Part shown: one piece after another, positions 35,783 through 44,896 of the stretch
Position numbering within the stretch: the first letter of the stretch is position 1
Layout of the letters: every line of letters begins with the position of its first letter
Assembly: GCF_000986795.1 (NCBI RefSeq)
Contig: NZ_LAYZ01000004.1
Coordinates: 1 to 64,000, forward strand
DNA from: Salinicoccus sediminis
Lineage (GTDB): Bacteria > Bacillota > Bacilli > Staphylococcales > Salinicoccaceae
Direction of reading: 5' to 3'
DNA: 64,000 nt
Position numbers and translations under genes: made by a program
Notes under the pieces: generated by a model
Seen by the model: only the letters and a program-made list of their open reading frames with translations
Told to the model about the DNA's origin: nothing
The model's database searches: none

Positions 35783-36817
35783 TCAAGCCTTTCTGTAGGT
35801 TATTTTCAAATCCGGCCCGAGCTTTTCAACATCCACCAGTTCCAGCTGCACCGCCCCGTCCATGGAGGGTATGCCCTCCTTGAACAGGCTGTGCGTAGAT
35901 TCACCAAATATTTTCGGGGCAACATATAAAAATATCCGGTCATACAATCCTTCTTTTATAAACGATGTGTGGACAGAAGCTCCGCCCTCGACAAAAAGTG
36001 ACGTCAGCTTCATTTCATAAAGGTCCCGGAGCACATCTTCAAGGCTCCAGTCACCGATTTTCACATCACACCGGTCTTCATATTTCAAGTTATCCTCATT
36101 CGTCGTGTAGATGACAGGACGCTTGGGGTGACGGAAAATTTCAAGGTCCTCCCTGAGCGCCCCGCTGCCGAGCAGAACGACCGGCCTGGGCGAACGGCCG
36201 CCGCCCTCAATCCGCGTGGTCAGCAGAGGATCATCCCCGAGCAGTGTATGCGCCCCGACGAGTATCGCGTCGTGCACATTGCGTTCGTAATGGACATCCG
36301 TCCGCGCCGCCTGCCCTGTAATCCACCTGCTTGTGCCGTCCGCCAGTGCCAGTCTGCCGTCCGCGCTCACCGCACATTTCAGCGTGATGTTCGGCCGGCC
36401 CCGCTCCAGGTGATTGAAGAACTCCCTGTAGAGCGCCCGGGTCTCATCCGACGGCATACATTCGACATGGAGCCCCGCGCGGGCCAATACCTCATGCCCG
36501 CTCACTTTAGGATTAAGATCCTGTTCAGCGTAGAAAACATTCCTGATCCCCGCTTCGATGATCGCATCGGTGCACGGCGGCGTCTTCCCGTGATGGGAAC
36601 ACGGTTCCAGCGTCACGTAGATGTCAGCACCCGAAGGGTCCACGCTGCATGAGGCGAGCGCCTGCCTTTCGGCATGCGGCTGGCCGTAGCCGAAATGCGC
36701 CCCCATGCCTATGATGCTGCCGTCTTTGACGACGACTGCGCCCACCGGCGGGTTCTTCCCCGTCTGCCCTTTGGTCATCATGGCAACGTCAAGTGCCATC
36801 TTCATAAATCGGTTCAA
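35783..36817 (-). CDS. ribD: Riboflavin biosynthesis deaminase/reductase
   Basis: The 344-residue bifunctional enzyme deaminates and then reduces the pyrimidine intermediate. The N-terminal zinc deaminase has HAERQAL and PCSHHGKTPPC. The C-terminal DHFR-like reductase has LKCAVSADGRLA, GAHTLLGDDPLLTTR and FVEGGASVHTSF. The start codon is TTG at 36817, with AGGAGG seven bases upstream; an ATG four codons later is too far from the site. It is the first gene after the FMN riboswitch and its attenuator. Confidence 0.96.
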   Translation of the reverse strand: MNRFMKMALDVAMMTKGQTGKNPPVGAVVVKDGSIIGMGAHFGYGQPHAERQALASCSVDPSGADIYVTLEPCSHHGKTPPCTDAIIEAGIRNVFYAEQDLNPKVSGHEVLARAGLHVECMPSDETRALYREFFNHLERGRPNITLKCAVSADGRLALADGTSRWITGQAARTDVHYERNVHDAILVGAHTLLGDDPLLTTRIEGGGRSPRPVVLLGSGALREDLEIFRHPKRPVIYTTNEDNLKYEDRCDVKIGDWSLEDVLRDLYEMKLTSLFVEGGASVHTSFIKEGLYDRIFLYVAPKIFGESTHSLFKEGIPSMDGAVQLELVDVEKLGPDLKITYRKA

Positions 36818-36840
36818 GTTTTTCCCTCCTGAATATAAAA

Positions 36841-36871
36841 ACGCCGGGGATATGATAATATCCTCCGGCGT
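36841..36871 (-). terminator. Riboswitch-controlled attenuator before ribD
   Basis: The hairpin arms (ACGCCGG at 36841, CCGGCGT ending 36871) with further inner pairing are followed on the minus strand by TTTTTATATT. It lies between the FMN aptamer and the ribD ribosome site, so FMN would favour premature termination. Confidence 0.88.
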
Positions 36872-36972
36872 CGATCAATGTATGCAGAAATAAGCATTGC
36901 AAAAAGCAATACCGAACCTTGCGTATCATTTCCGGGTAACGCAAATAAGCGCTCCCGATATACGCTGCATGT

Positions 36973-37113
36973 CTTCTCTCTCCCATCCAGACTCTGACTG
37001 TCGGCTTCAGACTTGCACTGAATCAGCCGTACCGTATAAACAGTACGGGTCGCGGGCTCGCTTCAAAGCTTACCGCCGGTTGGGAATTCCACCCTGCCCC
37101 GAAAGAATCGCAG
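36973..37113 (-). ncRNA. FMN riboswitch (RFN element)
   Basis: Read on the minus strand it contains the RFN landmarks in order: TCGGGGCAGGGTGGAATTCC, CAACCGGCGGTAA, AGCCCGCGA, a variable hairpin (CCGTACTGTTTATACGGTACGG), GATTCAGTGCAAGTCTGAAG, CCGACAGT, and the closing GGATGGGAGAGA. It controls the ribD-ribE-ribBA-ribH operon through the attenuator at 36841-36871. Confidence 0.97.
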
Positions 37114-37138
37114 TATTCAGTTGAAAAACTCTACCTTA

Positions 37139-37166
37139 ATCATATGACATATATATGAAATGTCAA
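37139..37166 (-). promoter_or_regulatory. Promoter of the riboflavin operon
   Basis: On the minus strand, consensus -35 TTGACA (37161-37166), a 16-base spacer and -10 TATGAT (37139-37144) lie just upstream of the aptamer. Confidence 0.85.
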
Positions 37167-37201
37167 CACAATTGCTCCGGCCGTTCCCCGGCAGCAGAAA
37201 A

Positions 37202-37230
37202 GCCCCTGCATGCCGGCGGCATGGAGGGGC
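37202..37230 (-). terminator. Terminator after nrdF
   Basis: A GCCCCTGCATGCC / GGCATGGAGGGGC type stem (37202 to 37230), nearly perfect, is followed on the minus strand by a short TTTTC. It closes the nrdIEF operon. Confidence 0.82.
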
Positions 37231-37241
37231 CGTGAATCTTT

Positions 37242-38216
37242 TTATCTTACTTCATCAAAGACGAAATCCTCGTCCTGGATCGGCTCGACGTTGAGCGCGA
37301 GCACATAGCCGTCACCTTTGACGCTGAAGAAATCGTGGTTCTTCGTCGTCGTATCCAGTGCGTTTTCAATGATCGGGTTGAATGACTTCTCTTCGAAATA
37401 TGCGTCATAGCCCAGGTTCGCGAGCGCTTTATTCGCGTTGTACTGGACATAGTTAAGCACATCCTCCGTCAGCCCGAGTTTGTCGTACAGGTCTTTCGTG
37501 TACTTCTCTTCATTAGCGTACAGTTCTTTGAGCAGTTCGTACATCTCTTTGTCCGCACGCTCCTGCTCCTCGTCCGTCAGTTCCGCTTTCATCATCTGTG
37601 CATCAAGACCGGTGAATACACCGTGGATGGATTCATCCAGCAGGATCTTCCTGATGATTTCACCGCTTGTTGTCATCCTGCCCTGTCCGGCCAGGTACAG
37701 CGGATAATAGAACCCTGAGTAGAAGAGGAAGGATTCCAGGAAGACGCTTGCGACACGCGCCATGTACTGGTCATACAGGGACGGATTCTTGCCGTACAGC
37801 TCATGGTAGCGGCCCACGATCTTATCCGCCTTGAATTTGAGCTCTTCGTTTTCAAGCACCCAGTTATCCAGCAGATCATCGGTCTCTTTGGACGGCAGCA
37901 GCGTCGTAAAGATATGGGAATATGATTTGGCATGGACCTGCTCCATCATCCCCATGAATGAATACACCGCTTTTTTCCTGAGATCTTCGGTATGCAGCAT
38001 GATGAGCGGCATGCCGTCGTCCGCCTGATGGGTGTCGAGGCCGGTCAGGCCGGCCAGGACTTTCTTGAATGTATCTTTTTCATCATCCGACATGCCTTCC
38101 CATGAAGCCAGGTCCTTTGAGACTTTGAATTCCGTCTCCACCCACATCTGTGAAATGTTCTGACGCCAGAATACGTTGGTCATGTCATCTTCTTTGTTCC
38201 AGTTTACTGCAATCAT
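37242..38216 (-). CDS. nrdF: Class Ib ribonucleotide reductase small subunit
   Basis: NrdF carries the dimetal-tyrosyl radical cofactor for deoxynucleotide synthesis. The 324-residue protein has metal-ligand segments LDTHQADDG, MMEQVHAKSYSHIF (ligands E and H; the tyrosine after HAKS is the expected radical residue), and DESIHGVFTG. A C-terminal peptide (EDFVFDEVR) binds NrdE. It is last in nrdI-nrdE-nrdF, 32 bases after nrdE. Confidence 0.97.
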   Translation of the reverse strand: MIAVNWNKEDDMTNVFWRQNISQMWVETEFKVSKDLASWEGMSDDEKDTFKKVLAGLTGLDTHQADDGMPLIMLHTEDLRKKAVYSFMGMMEQVHAKSYSHIFTTLLPSKETDDLLDNWVLENEELKFKADKIVGRYHELYGKNPSLYDQYMARVASVFLESFLFYSGFYYPLYLAGQGRMTTSGEIIRKILLDESIHGVFTGLDAQMMKAELTDEEQERADKEMYELLKELYANEEKYTKDLYDKLGLTEDVLNYVQYNANKALANLGYDAYFEEKSFNPIIENALDTTTKNHDFFSVKGDGYVLALNVEPIQDEDFVFDEVR

Positions 38217-38248
38217 TTTAATGACTCCTTTGCCATAGATCGTTTAGA

Positions 38249-40354
38249 TTATACGGAGCAGCTTGTGCACTCTTCCACGCTGAGCAGTTTGTTCCTTGTG
38301 TAATACAGGGATTTCAGCCCTTTATGGTGTGCGTAGATATAGAGTCTCGCAAGTTCCCTTGTGGAGATTTCAGAGTTCACGTACAGGATCGTACTGATGC
38401 CCTGATCCACATGCTGCTGGATTGTTGCGATCATGTCGATGAGTCTCATCTGGTCCGTGTTGAATGCACTCTTGTAGTACCACATCGTCTCCGGGGACAG
38501 GAACGGCATCGGGTAGAATGTTTCCGAGTTGCCGTAAGTCCTGCGTTCGATCATATCGACGATCGGCATGACGGAGCTTGTCGCGTTCTGTACATAGGAT
38601 ATGCTCTGCGTCGGCGCGATTGCCAGACGGTACGCGTGGAAGAGACCGTGTGCCTTCACCTCTTCTGAGAGCGCCTTCCAGTCTTCCGTCGTCGGGATGT
38701 GGATATCCGAGAACAGAGCAGCCACTTTATCCGATTCCGGTTCCACAGCCTGAGCCGTATACTTTTTAAAGTATTCACCTGTTGCATAGTCGGATCGTTC
38801 GAAATCCTTGAATGTCCGGCCGCGTTCTTTGGCGATCATCATGGATTTCTCGAGCGAGTAGTAGTTGAGCAGCATGAAGAATACGTTGGCAAAGTCGCGC
38901 GCCTCACGGGATTCATAGTTGATCTTGTTCTTGGCCAGGTAGCCGTGCAGGTTCATCGCCCCGAGACCGACCGAGTGCAGCTCATCGTTCGCCTTTTTGA
39001 CACCCGGCGCATTCGCAATGGCCGTATCATCGCTGACCACCGTCAGCGCTTCGATGCCTTCATGGACGGATTCGCGCACTTTGCCGGACTCCATTACGTT
39101 CGCAATGTTGAGCGATCCCAGGTTGCAGGAAATGTCACGGCGGATTTCATCGTCCGTGCCGTAGTCATTGATCGTGGATGTTTCCTGCAGCTGGAAGATT
39201 TCAGTGCACAGGTTGCTGATCTTGATCTGGCCGACTTCCTTCAGAGGATGCACCTTGTTGGCATTGTCCTTGAACATGATGTAAGGATAGCCGGACTGCA
39301 GCTGTGTCTGCGCGATCGTGTTCAGCATTTCACGCGCATCGAACTTGCGCTTTTTCACTTTGTCGTTGGCCACGAGCTCGTCATACATCTCATCCAGATT
39401 CATGTCATCGAGCGTCTGGCCGTATTCGCGTTCCACTGTGTGCGGTGCGAACAGGTAGAATGGTTCATCGTTTTTCGCCAGGTCGAAGAACTTGGACGGG
39501 ACGACAAGGCCTGTGGAAATCGTTGCCAGGCGGATGTCTTCATCCGCATTCACCTTTTTAGTGTCCAGGAATTCCGGCAGATCGTAATGGAAGATGTTCA
39601 GGTAGACAGCACCCGCTCCCGGTCTCTGGCCGAGCTGGTCGGCATAGCCGAAGCCGCCTTCAAGCGCCTTGGCAACAGGCAGTACGCCTTTGGCCACACC
39701 TTCGATGCCTTTGATCGCTTCACCGCGGGCGCGCAGTTTTGACAGGTTGATTGCGACGCCGCCGCCGATCTTGGACAGCTGTTTTGCAGTGGAGTCGATG
39801 TAGTTGATGGAGTTCAGGCTGTCATCCACTTCAAGCAGGAAGCATGAAACCATCTCTCCGCGGCGTGCACGTCCTGCGTTCAGGAATGTCGGTGTCGCCG
39901 GCTGGTAGCGCTGTTCAAGCATTGAGAGGATGAGCCGTTTCGCCTGTTCCACGTTCCCTTTTGACAGATACAGGCTCACGATGACCACATGCTGCTTGTA
40001 GTCTTCAAGATACTGCTTTTTGTCGTTCGTCTTAAGCGTATAGTCCTTGAAGAATTTGCTTGCAGCCATATAGCTTTTGAATTCGAAGGGGATGGACTCT
40101 GCATATTCAACGATTTCCATCACAGCGTCCTCGGAATACTCTTCGAACAGGTCATAGTAGAAGTCATTGTCCACGAGGTAATGGAGACGCTCAAGCTCGC
40201 TTCCGAAATGGATCGACTTGTCCTTCACTTCCTCTTTGAATACCTGAAGTGCTTCCTGATCCTTGTCCAATTGGTAGAATCCGGTCTCGTCGCGTTTCGT
40301 GACTTCGTTATTCAGCTCAATGTGATTGTATTTCTTCTCGTCTAATACTTTCAT
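38249..40354 (-). CDS. nrdE: Class Ib ribonucleotide reductase large subunit
   Basis: The catalytic subunit is 701 residues from MKVLDEKKYN (ATG 40354, AGGGG upstream; the frame runs 17 codons further into nrdI). Motifs are FLNAGRARRGEMVSCFLLEV (first active-site cysteine), NLCTEIFQ with DISCNLGSLN (second cysteine, catalytic N-x-C-x-E in NLCTE), APTQSISY, and the redox C-terminal CTSCSV. The ATP-cone of class Ia is absent, as expected. The start overlaps the nrdI end by 38 bases. Confidence 0.97.
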   Translation of the reverse strand: MKVLDEKKYNHIELNNEVTKRDETGFYQLDKDQEALQVFKEEVKDKSIHFGSELERLHYLVDNDFYYDLFEEYSEDAVMEIVEYAESIPFEFKSYMAASKFFKDYTLKTNDKKQYLEDYKQHVVIVSLYLSKGNVEQAKRLILSMLEQRYQPATPTFLNAGRARRGEMVSCFLLEVDDSLNSINYIDSTAKQLSKIGGGVAINLSKLRARGEAIKGIEGVAKGVLPVAKALEGGFGYADQLGQRPGAGAVYLNIFHYDLPEFLDTKKVNADEDIRLATISTGLVVPSKFFDLAKNDEPFYLFAPHTVEREYGQTLDDMNLDEMYDELVANDKVKKRKFDAREMLNTIAQTQLQSGYPYIMFKDNANKVHPLKEVGQIKISNLCTEIFQLQETSTINDYGTDDEIRRDISCNLGSLNIANVMESGKVRESVHEGIEALTVVSDDTAIANAPGVKKANDELHSVGLGAMNLHGYLAKNKINYESREARDFANVFFMLLNYYSLEKSMMIAKERGRTFKDFERSDYATGEYFKKYTAQAVEPESDKVAALFSDIHIPTTEDWKALSEEVKAHGLFHAYRLAIAPTQSISYVQNATSSVMPIVDMIERRTYGNSETFYPMPFLSPETMWYYKSAFNTDQMRLIDMIATIQQHVDQGISTILYVNSEISTRELARLYIYAHHKGLKSLYYTRNKLLSVEECTSCSV

Positions 40355-40724
40355 GTATAGCCCCTGCCTTTTCAATGAATTCTTCTCTTTCTCCGGGAGT
40401 ACCATGCAGCTCGAATTTCATCAGGAGCGGCACACTGTACTCATTGCTGACATGCTCTCCGGCCATGGCATAATGAGCGCCCCAGTTGCGGTTTCCGCTT
40501 GATGCCACCGCCACCATCCTCCGGTGGTTGACACGGAGGAAGGATTTGACTTCCGCCGGCACGCCACCGTAGCCGTAGGTGCTCGTCACCAGGATGAACG
40601 GTTCGTCCACCGGCTCATCTTTGTTCGCGGCGCGGATTTCGTATGTTCCGAAGTGTTCGCCGGCCTTTGAATTTTTGATGAACCGCCGCACGTTCCCCGT
40701 CATGGAATAGAATGCGATTATCAT
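40317..40724 (-). CDS. nrdI: NrdI flavodoxin-like activator
   Basis: The 135-residue flavodoxin-like protein supplies oxidant to assemble the dimanganese-tyrosyl radical of NrdF. FMN-binding loops are visible as FYSMTGNVRRF, TSTYGYGGVP and VASSGNRNWGAHY. It leads the nrd operon, with tandem NrdR boxes about 105-155 bases upstream. Confidence 0.95.
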   Translation of the reverse strand: MIIAFYSMTGNVRRFIKNSKAGEHFGTYEIRAANKDEPVDEPFILVTSTYGYGGVPAEVKSFLRVNHRRMVAVASSGNRNWGAHYAMAGEHVSNEYSVPLLMKFELHGTPGEREEFIEKAGAIHESIRREEIQSH

Positions 40725-40829
40725 GCCATCCCCCCTTCCATCATACTGGCCAAAATAAAATAAACGAACGCGCGTTCGATTAGATCTTTTGCCTTCATTT
40801 TATAAATACACATATAATCGGGGTGATAA

Positions 40830-40845
40830 ACACTATATCTTGTGT
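40830..40845 (-). promoter_or_regulatory. NrdR box 1
   Basis: ACACTATATCTTGTGT matches the 16-base NrdR palindrome (ACACWATATATWGTGT type). It is one of a pair with centres 32 bases apart. Confidence 0.85.
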
Positions 40846-40861
40846 TTTGTTGTAAATTTAA

Positions 40862-40877
40862 ACACCATATGTGCTGT
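40862..40877 (-). promoter_or_regulatory. NrdR box 2
   Basis: ACACCATATGTGCTGT is a weaker NrdR palindrome, 32 bases (three helical turns) from box 1, the usual tandem arrangement for cooperative NrdR repression of nrd operons. Confidence 0.75.
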
Positions 40878-41080
40878 TTCGCATCTTCTATGATGCCATA
40901 CATTATATGTTTAGGCAAAGGAAAGATTTGTAATTTCATGAGTCCATATTCACATAAAATGGTCCGAAGTCCCTCCACTCATATGTTAGCCTGTATCCAT
41001 GATTTTTAAAAATATTTTTGGTAAAATTCTTTATGTGATAAAGTATGAAATTTTATATTTTCAATTGGAGGCCGCTTTTA

Positions 41081-41935
41081 ATGAACAGCACAGTCAAGGG
41101 GATCATAGCCCTGGTCATTTCCTCTCTCGGTTTCAGCCTGATGGCGGTTTTCGTCAAATACAGCGGCGATCTGCCCACCGTCCAGAAGGTGTTTTTCAGG
41201 AACATCGTGTCCATGCTGATGGCACTCGGCTTTGTCATCTACTACAGGGAGAAGTTTTTCGGGCATAAGGAGAACCAGCTCCTTCTCATCACCCGTTCGA
41301 CTTTCGGCGTCATCGGTGTCGTGCTCAACTTCTTCGTCATCGACAGGATGGTCCTCAGTGATGCCGACATACTTAACAAACTCAGTCCCTTCTTCACAAT
41401 CATCCTCTGCGCAATATTTCTAAAGGAATATGTACGCCGCTACCAGGTGATCTCCATCATCATCGCCTTTGCCGGCGCCCTCTTCATCATCAAGCCGTCG
41501 ATGTCGAGCGATACGGTGTACGGACTGATCGGTATTCTGGGCGCTCTGTTTGCAGCCGGGGCATATACGGTGCTCCGCGTCCTGGGCAGCCGTGAGAAGT
41601 TCTATACGACAGTATTCTATTTCTCATTCTTCTCATGCGCCGTCCTGCTGCCGTTTTTCATCTGGCAGTACGAGCCCATGACCACCATGCAGTTCTGGGC
41701 GCTGATCCTCTCCGGCGTATTTGCGGCCGTCGGCCAGTTCGGGCTCACAATCGCCTACAGTTTCGCACCCGCCAGGGAGATATCCATCTTCTTCTATTCG
41801 ACAATACTGTTCACAGCCGTTTTCAGCATCGTCGTCTTCGGGGATATTCCGGACACGTTGTCAGTCATCGGCTACATCATCATTTTTGCCGCAAGCTACT
41901 ATATGTACATGAAGAACAGACCGGGCAGAATATGA
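41081..41935 (+). CDS. EamA/DMT-family transporter
   Basis: The protein is 284 residues from MNSTVKGIIA (ATG 41081, GGAGG nine bases upstream; the frame is open 12 codons earlier). It has ten membrane helices in two EamA repeats (about residues 6-135 and 145-280), with the repeat-end motif LSPFFTIILCAIFLKE and its second copy STILFTAVFSIVVFGD. Substrates of the family are diverse metabolites; none can be named. It is a single gene ending at a terminator. Confidence 0.88.
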   Translation: MNSTVKGIIALVISSLGFSLMAVFVKYSGDLPTVQKVFFRNIVSMLMALGFVIYYREKFFGHKENQLLLITRSTFGVIGVVLNFFVIDRMVLSDADILNKLSPFFTIILCAIFLKEYVRRYQVISIIIAFAGALFIIKPSMSSDTVYGLIGILGALFAAGAYTVLRVLGSREKFYTTVFYFSFFSCAVLLPFFIWQYEPMTTMQFWALILSGVFAAVGQFGLTIAYSFAPAREISIFFYSTILFTAVFSIVVFGDIPDTLSVIGYIIIFAASYYMYMKNRPGRI

Positions 41936-41949
41936 TGCCGCAAACAGGC

Positions 41950-41977
41950 AAGCCGGCCCAAGGAATTGGACCGGCTT
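41950..41977. terminator. Terminator between the DMT transporter gene and recQ
   Basis: A 12-bp stem with one mismatch (41950-41961 with 41966-41977) is followed on the plus strand by ATTTTTA. It stands between convergent genes. Confidence 0.82.
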
Positions 41978-41989
41978 ATTTTTACGGCT

Positions 41990-43780
41990 TCATTCAGTCA
42001 CAAAGATCCCTTCCCTGTGCGCTTCGATCGTTTCAAGGAAGTGCGGACAGTAATGCTTCAGCTTATAGTTGCCGACACCCTGGATGTTCACCATGTCCTG
42101 TTTGCTCCGGGGCATCTTTTTGGCAAATTCCCGGAGGGTTGCATCCGTAAAGATATCCTCCTGGGACACCCCGTATTTATCCGCAAGCCGCTCCCTTGTA
42201 TCTGCAAGCTTGCCGAACAGCAGTTCATTCGGGGAGGAGGCTGTGCTGATATCCACTTTCTCATTGAAGTGCTTCCTGAACGGCACTGTCATGAGTCGGG
42301 CATCTCCGCCGAGCACCGCTTCGCTTTTTTGGACGGTATAGAGATGCTCCTCCTCTATATGGAGATAGCCCCGCAATATCAGTTCATCAAGCACATGGCT
42401 GATCTCCCCTGTCAGATAGCTTTCCATATTGCCGAAGGACGCCAGTTCCTCAAGGCTGTGGGAAGTGACGTTCTCACTCATCTCGCCCCTTAATATCTGG
42501 ATCGTCTGCTCGCGGGTCAGCGGCAGCGTGCACTCTTTGATGAGTTTCGTCACCTCGGCCCCCTCGGGCGTCATATCATAATCACGGCCTTCATCCCTGC
42601 AGTTGGAGCAGGTGAGGCATTCCTCCACATATTCGTCCGGATCGAAATATTTCGTGATGAAGCTGCTCAGGCATTTCGATGTCCGGTTGTACTGGATCAT
42701 CCTGTCGAGTTTTGCCCGCATATGATCCTTGTACTGGTCGGATGAACTGGAGCGGTCGATGAAGAACTGGTGGAGGTTGACGTCACGCGGGCTGGACAGG
42801 AGGATGCATTCGCTCACTCTGCCATCCCGTCCGGCACGGCCGATTTCCTGATAATAGCTTTCGACATCCCCCGGCAGGTTATGGTGGATGATGAAGCGGA
42901 TATCCGGCTTGTCGATCCCCATGCCGAAAGCGTTGGTTGCAACGGCAATCCTTCTGCCGCCCGATACGAACTCGCGCTGGTTGGCGTTGCGCTCCTCTTT
43001 GCCGAGCCCGCCGTGATATATGACGTTATCCACACCGTTGTCCGCGAGGAACAAAGAAATCTTCTCCACTTCCGCCCGCGTGGCTGCATAGATGATTCCG
43101 GCCTCGCCGGGATGGTCCTCTATATAGGACAGGATGAACTGTTCCCTCTGATACGTCCTGTTCACACTGAGGTGCAGGTTCTCCCGCGCCACACTGGTGG
43201 TGAAGACATTGTCCGTGTCGATCCCGAGAAGTTCCTGGATATTTTCCTGGACTTCAAGTGTCGCGGTGGCAGTCAAGCCGATGGTCACTGCCTCCGGGAG
43301 AAGCTTTTTCAGTACCGGTATGATGCTCTGATAGCTCGGCCTGAAATCATGCCCCCATTTGGAGATGCAATGCGCTTCATCAAATGCCACGAGCGGCACA
43401 TCAAGACGCATGATCAGATTCCTGAACGCTTCGCTGTTGAAGCGCTCAGGGGCAACGTAGAGGAACTGGTAGTCTCCGCGTTCAAGGTTTGTCATCAGTG
43501 AATCTATTTCCTTCTTTTTCAGTGTGGAGTTCAGGTAGGCAGCAGGAATGCCCTGGCTGTTCAATGATTCCACCTGGTCCCGCATCAGGGAAATCAGCGG
43601 GGAGATCACCAGTGTGAGCCCTGTGTGTTTCAGCCCCGGCACCTGGAAACAGATTGATTTCCCCGACCCCGTCGGCAGTATACCAAGCGTATTGTTGCCG
43701 GCCAGCACCGAGCCGATGATCTCTTCCTGTCTCGGTCTGAATGTATCGAATCCAAAATACTGTTTTAGAATATTTCTCAT
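41990..43780 (-). CDS. recQ: RecQ-family ATP-dependent DNA helicase
   Basis: The 596-residue 3'-5' helicase acts in recombination and replication repair. It has Walker A LPTGSGKSICFQVPG near residue 37, DEAH (AFDEAHCISKWGH), the helicase C motif QEIGRAGRDG, the RecQ zinc cluster (CLTCSNC near residue 375), a winged-helix domain, and an HRDC domain (residues 515-585). It is separated from pxpC by that gene's terminator (43922-43941) and so has its own transcript. Confidence 0.96.
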   Translation of the reverse strand: MRNILKQYFGFDTFRPRQEEIIGSVLAGNNTLGILPTGSGKSICFQVPGLKHTGLTLVISPLISLMRDQVESLNSQGIPAAYLNSTLKKKEIDSLMTNLERGDYQFLYVAPERFNSEAFRNLIMRLDVPLVAFDEAHCISKWGHDFRPSYQSIIPVLKKLLPEAVTIGLTATATLEVQENIQELLGIDTDNVFTTSVARENLHLSVNRTYQREQFILSYIEDHPGEAGIIYAATRAEVEKISLFLADNGVDNVIYHGGLGKEERNANQREFVSGGRRIAVATNAFGMGIDKPDIRFIIHHNLPGDVESYYQEIGRAGRDGRVSECILLSSPRDVNLHQFFIDRSSSSDQYKDHMRAKLDRMIQYNRTSKCLSSFITKYFDPDEYVEECLTCSNCRDEGRDYDMTPEGAEVTKLIKECTLPLTREQTIQILRGEMSENVTSHSLEELASFGNMESYLTGEISHVLDELILRGYLHIEEEHLYTVQKSEAVLGGDARLMTVPFRKHFNEKVDISTASSPNELLFGKLADTRERLADKYGVSQEDIFTDATLREFAKKMPRSKQDMVNIQGVGNYKLKHYCPHFLETIEAHREGIFVTE

Positions 43781-43921
43781 GTCAAAACCATTCCCACCAT
43801 ATACCGGCCGATGCCGGCATTCGTTTTTACTGATATATAATTATACATTATTTCCGGAGTATTTTGTTGTTCCCGCGATCATTTTTCAGTATGAAATTTT
43901 TGTTGCGCCAATGAAAAAAGC

Positions 43922-43941
43922 CCGGAACATTCCTGTTCCGG
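43922..43941 (-). terminator. Terminator after pxpC
   Basis: A perfect 8-bp stem (43922-43929 with 43934-43941) with a TTCC loop is followed on the minus strand by GCTTTTTTC. Confidence 0.88.
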
Positions 43942-43954
43942 ACGAAGTTTCATT

Positions 43955-44896
43955 CTACATTTTTTCTTTGACAAGCTCTTTTGACAGTTTGTAGTCTATC
44001 GCCTTGAACAGGCTCTTCACCCACAGGTGGTGGGCGTACAGATTGGCATGTGCATCTGCTGCATCGATGACTTTGAACTGGATTTTAGAACCCGTGCTCT
44101 TTTGTGAGAGCTTGTGCAGATGGTAGGAAGGGATCGTGCCGACCTGCGGTGCCGTCGTCACTTTGTTGAAATCATTCAGCGCAAGCACCGGCTGGCTGTC
44201 CGCGATATGCACACCGCCCTTGACGCCGGCGTGTTCAATGCCGATATCCTGAAGCGCGATTTCAGGGCCGTCCACATAGAGCGCCACCCTGTTCTTTTCA
44301 TTCCTCACCGTGTACTCTCCGCTCTCAAGCTTCTCATATATTTCATCCGGCACATCGGGACGCCTGACAATATGATAGACATCCGAAAGATAGACTTCGA
44401 CGAGCGCGTAGGTATCGACGCCCCAGTTCACCTCGCTCCGCCGCTTCATCATGTTGAACAGTTCATCGTGATGTGCCGTATAGTCGCGGCACATGATGAT
44501 TTCGTCACCGGATTTCATGACGTTCGAACCTTCGGTCTTCAATCCGCCCGCCACGGCAAGATAGATGCGGTTGCCTTTTTTCTGCGGGATGAATTCCAGT
44601 TCATCCCCGCGGTCGAAAAGATAGATGCGGTTGAGGTATATTTCGCGGTCGCCGGACTTCCCTTTGAACCCGGCGCCGCTGAAGGCGATGACCGTCGGTT
44701 CCGTGAATTTAATGACTGAATGCTGGTGTGTCATTTCCACAGTCGGTGCCGCCTTGTCGTTGCCGACCAGCTGGTTTGCCAGCTGGTGCGCCAGACGGTC
44801 GCACGCGCCGTTATATTCGTTGCCTTTGGCGGACGGTTCCGGGTCCAGAGTCTGCAGAATCGTGAGCAGCCCGCTGTCCTGTACTATGATGCTCAT
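43955..44896 (-). CDS. pxpC: PxpC/KipA-like 5-oxoprolinase subunit C (AHS2 domain)
   Basis: The 313-residue AHS2-domain protein opens with VQDSGLLTI, followed by NGACDRLAHQLANQLVGND. This corresponds to the family pattern TVQD-G ... AMD-A-ANLVGN but is diverged. VIAFSGAGFKG and VAVAGGL-type LAVAGGLKTEG follow, with KVTTAPQVGTIPSYHLHKLSQ near the C-terminus. With PxpA and PxpB such proteins hydrolyse 5-oxoproline. Here the PxpB-like neighbour is only 85 residues and no pxpA is nearby, so activity is uncertain. The start overlaps that neighbour by four bases. Confidence 0.82.
   Translation of the reverse strand: MSIIVQDSGLLTILQTLDPEPSAKGNEYNGACDRLAHQLANQLVGNDKAAPTVEMTHQHSVIKFTEPTVIAFSGAGFKGKSGDREIYLNRIYLFDRGDELEFIPQKKGNRIYLAVAGGLKTEGSNVMKSGDEIIMCRDYTAHHDELFNMMKRRSEVNWGVDTYALVEVYLSDVYHIVRRPDVPDEIYEKLESGEYTVRNEKNRVALYVDGPEIALQDIGIEHAGVKGGVHIADSQPVLALNDFNKVTTAPQVGTIPSYHLHKLSQKSTGSKIQFKVIDAADAHANLYAHHLWVKSLFKAIDYKLSKELVKEKM

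Larger units (their letters stand above)
40725..41080. other. Intergenic region between nrdI and the DMT transporter gene
   Basis: No gene is supported here. It contains the nrd control region with two NrdR boxes (40830-40877). The rest, AT-rich from 40878 on, shows no terminator or clear promoter for the plus-strand gene except a GGAGG site near 41068. Confidence 0.6.

Noticed and set aside
40721..40978. 85-codon minus-strand frame upstream of nrdI
   Set aside because: It spans both NrdR boxes and the nrd promoter region, has no ribosome site and no recognisable protein features.
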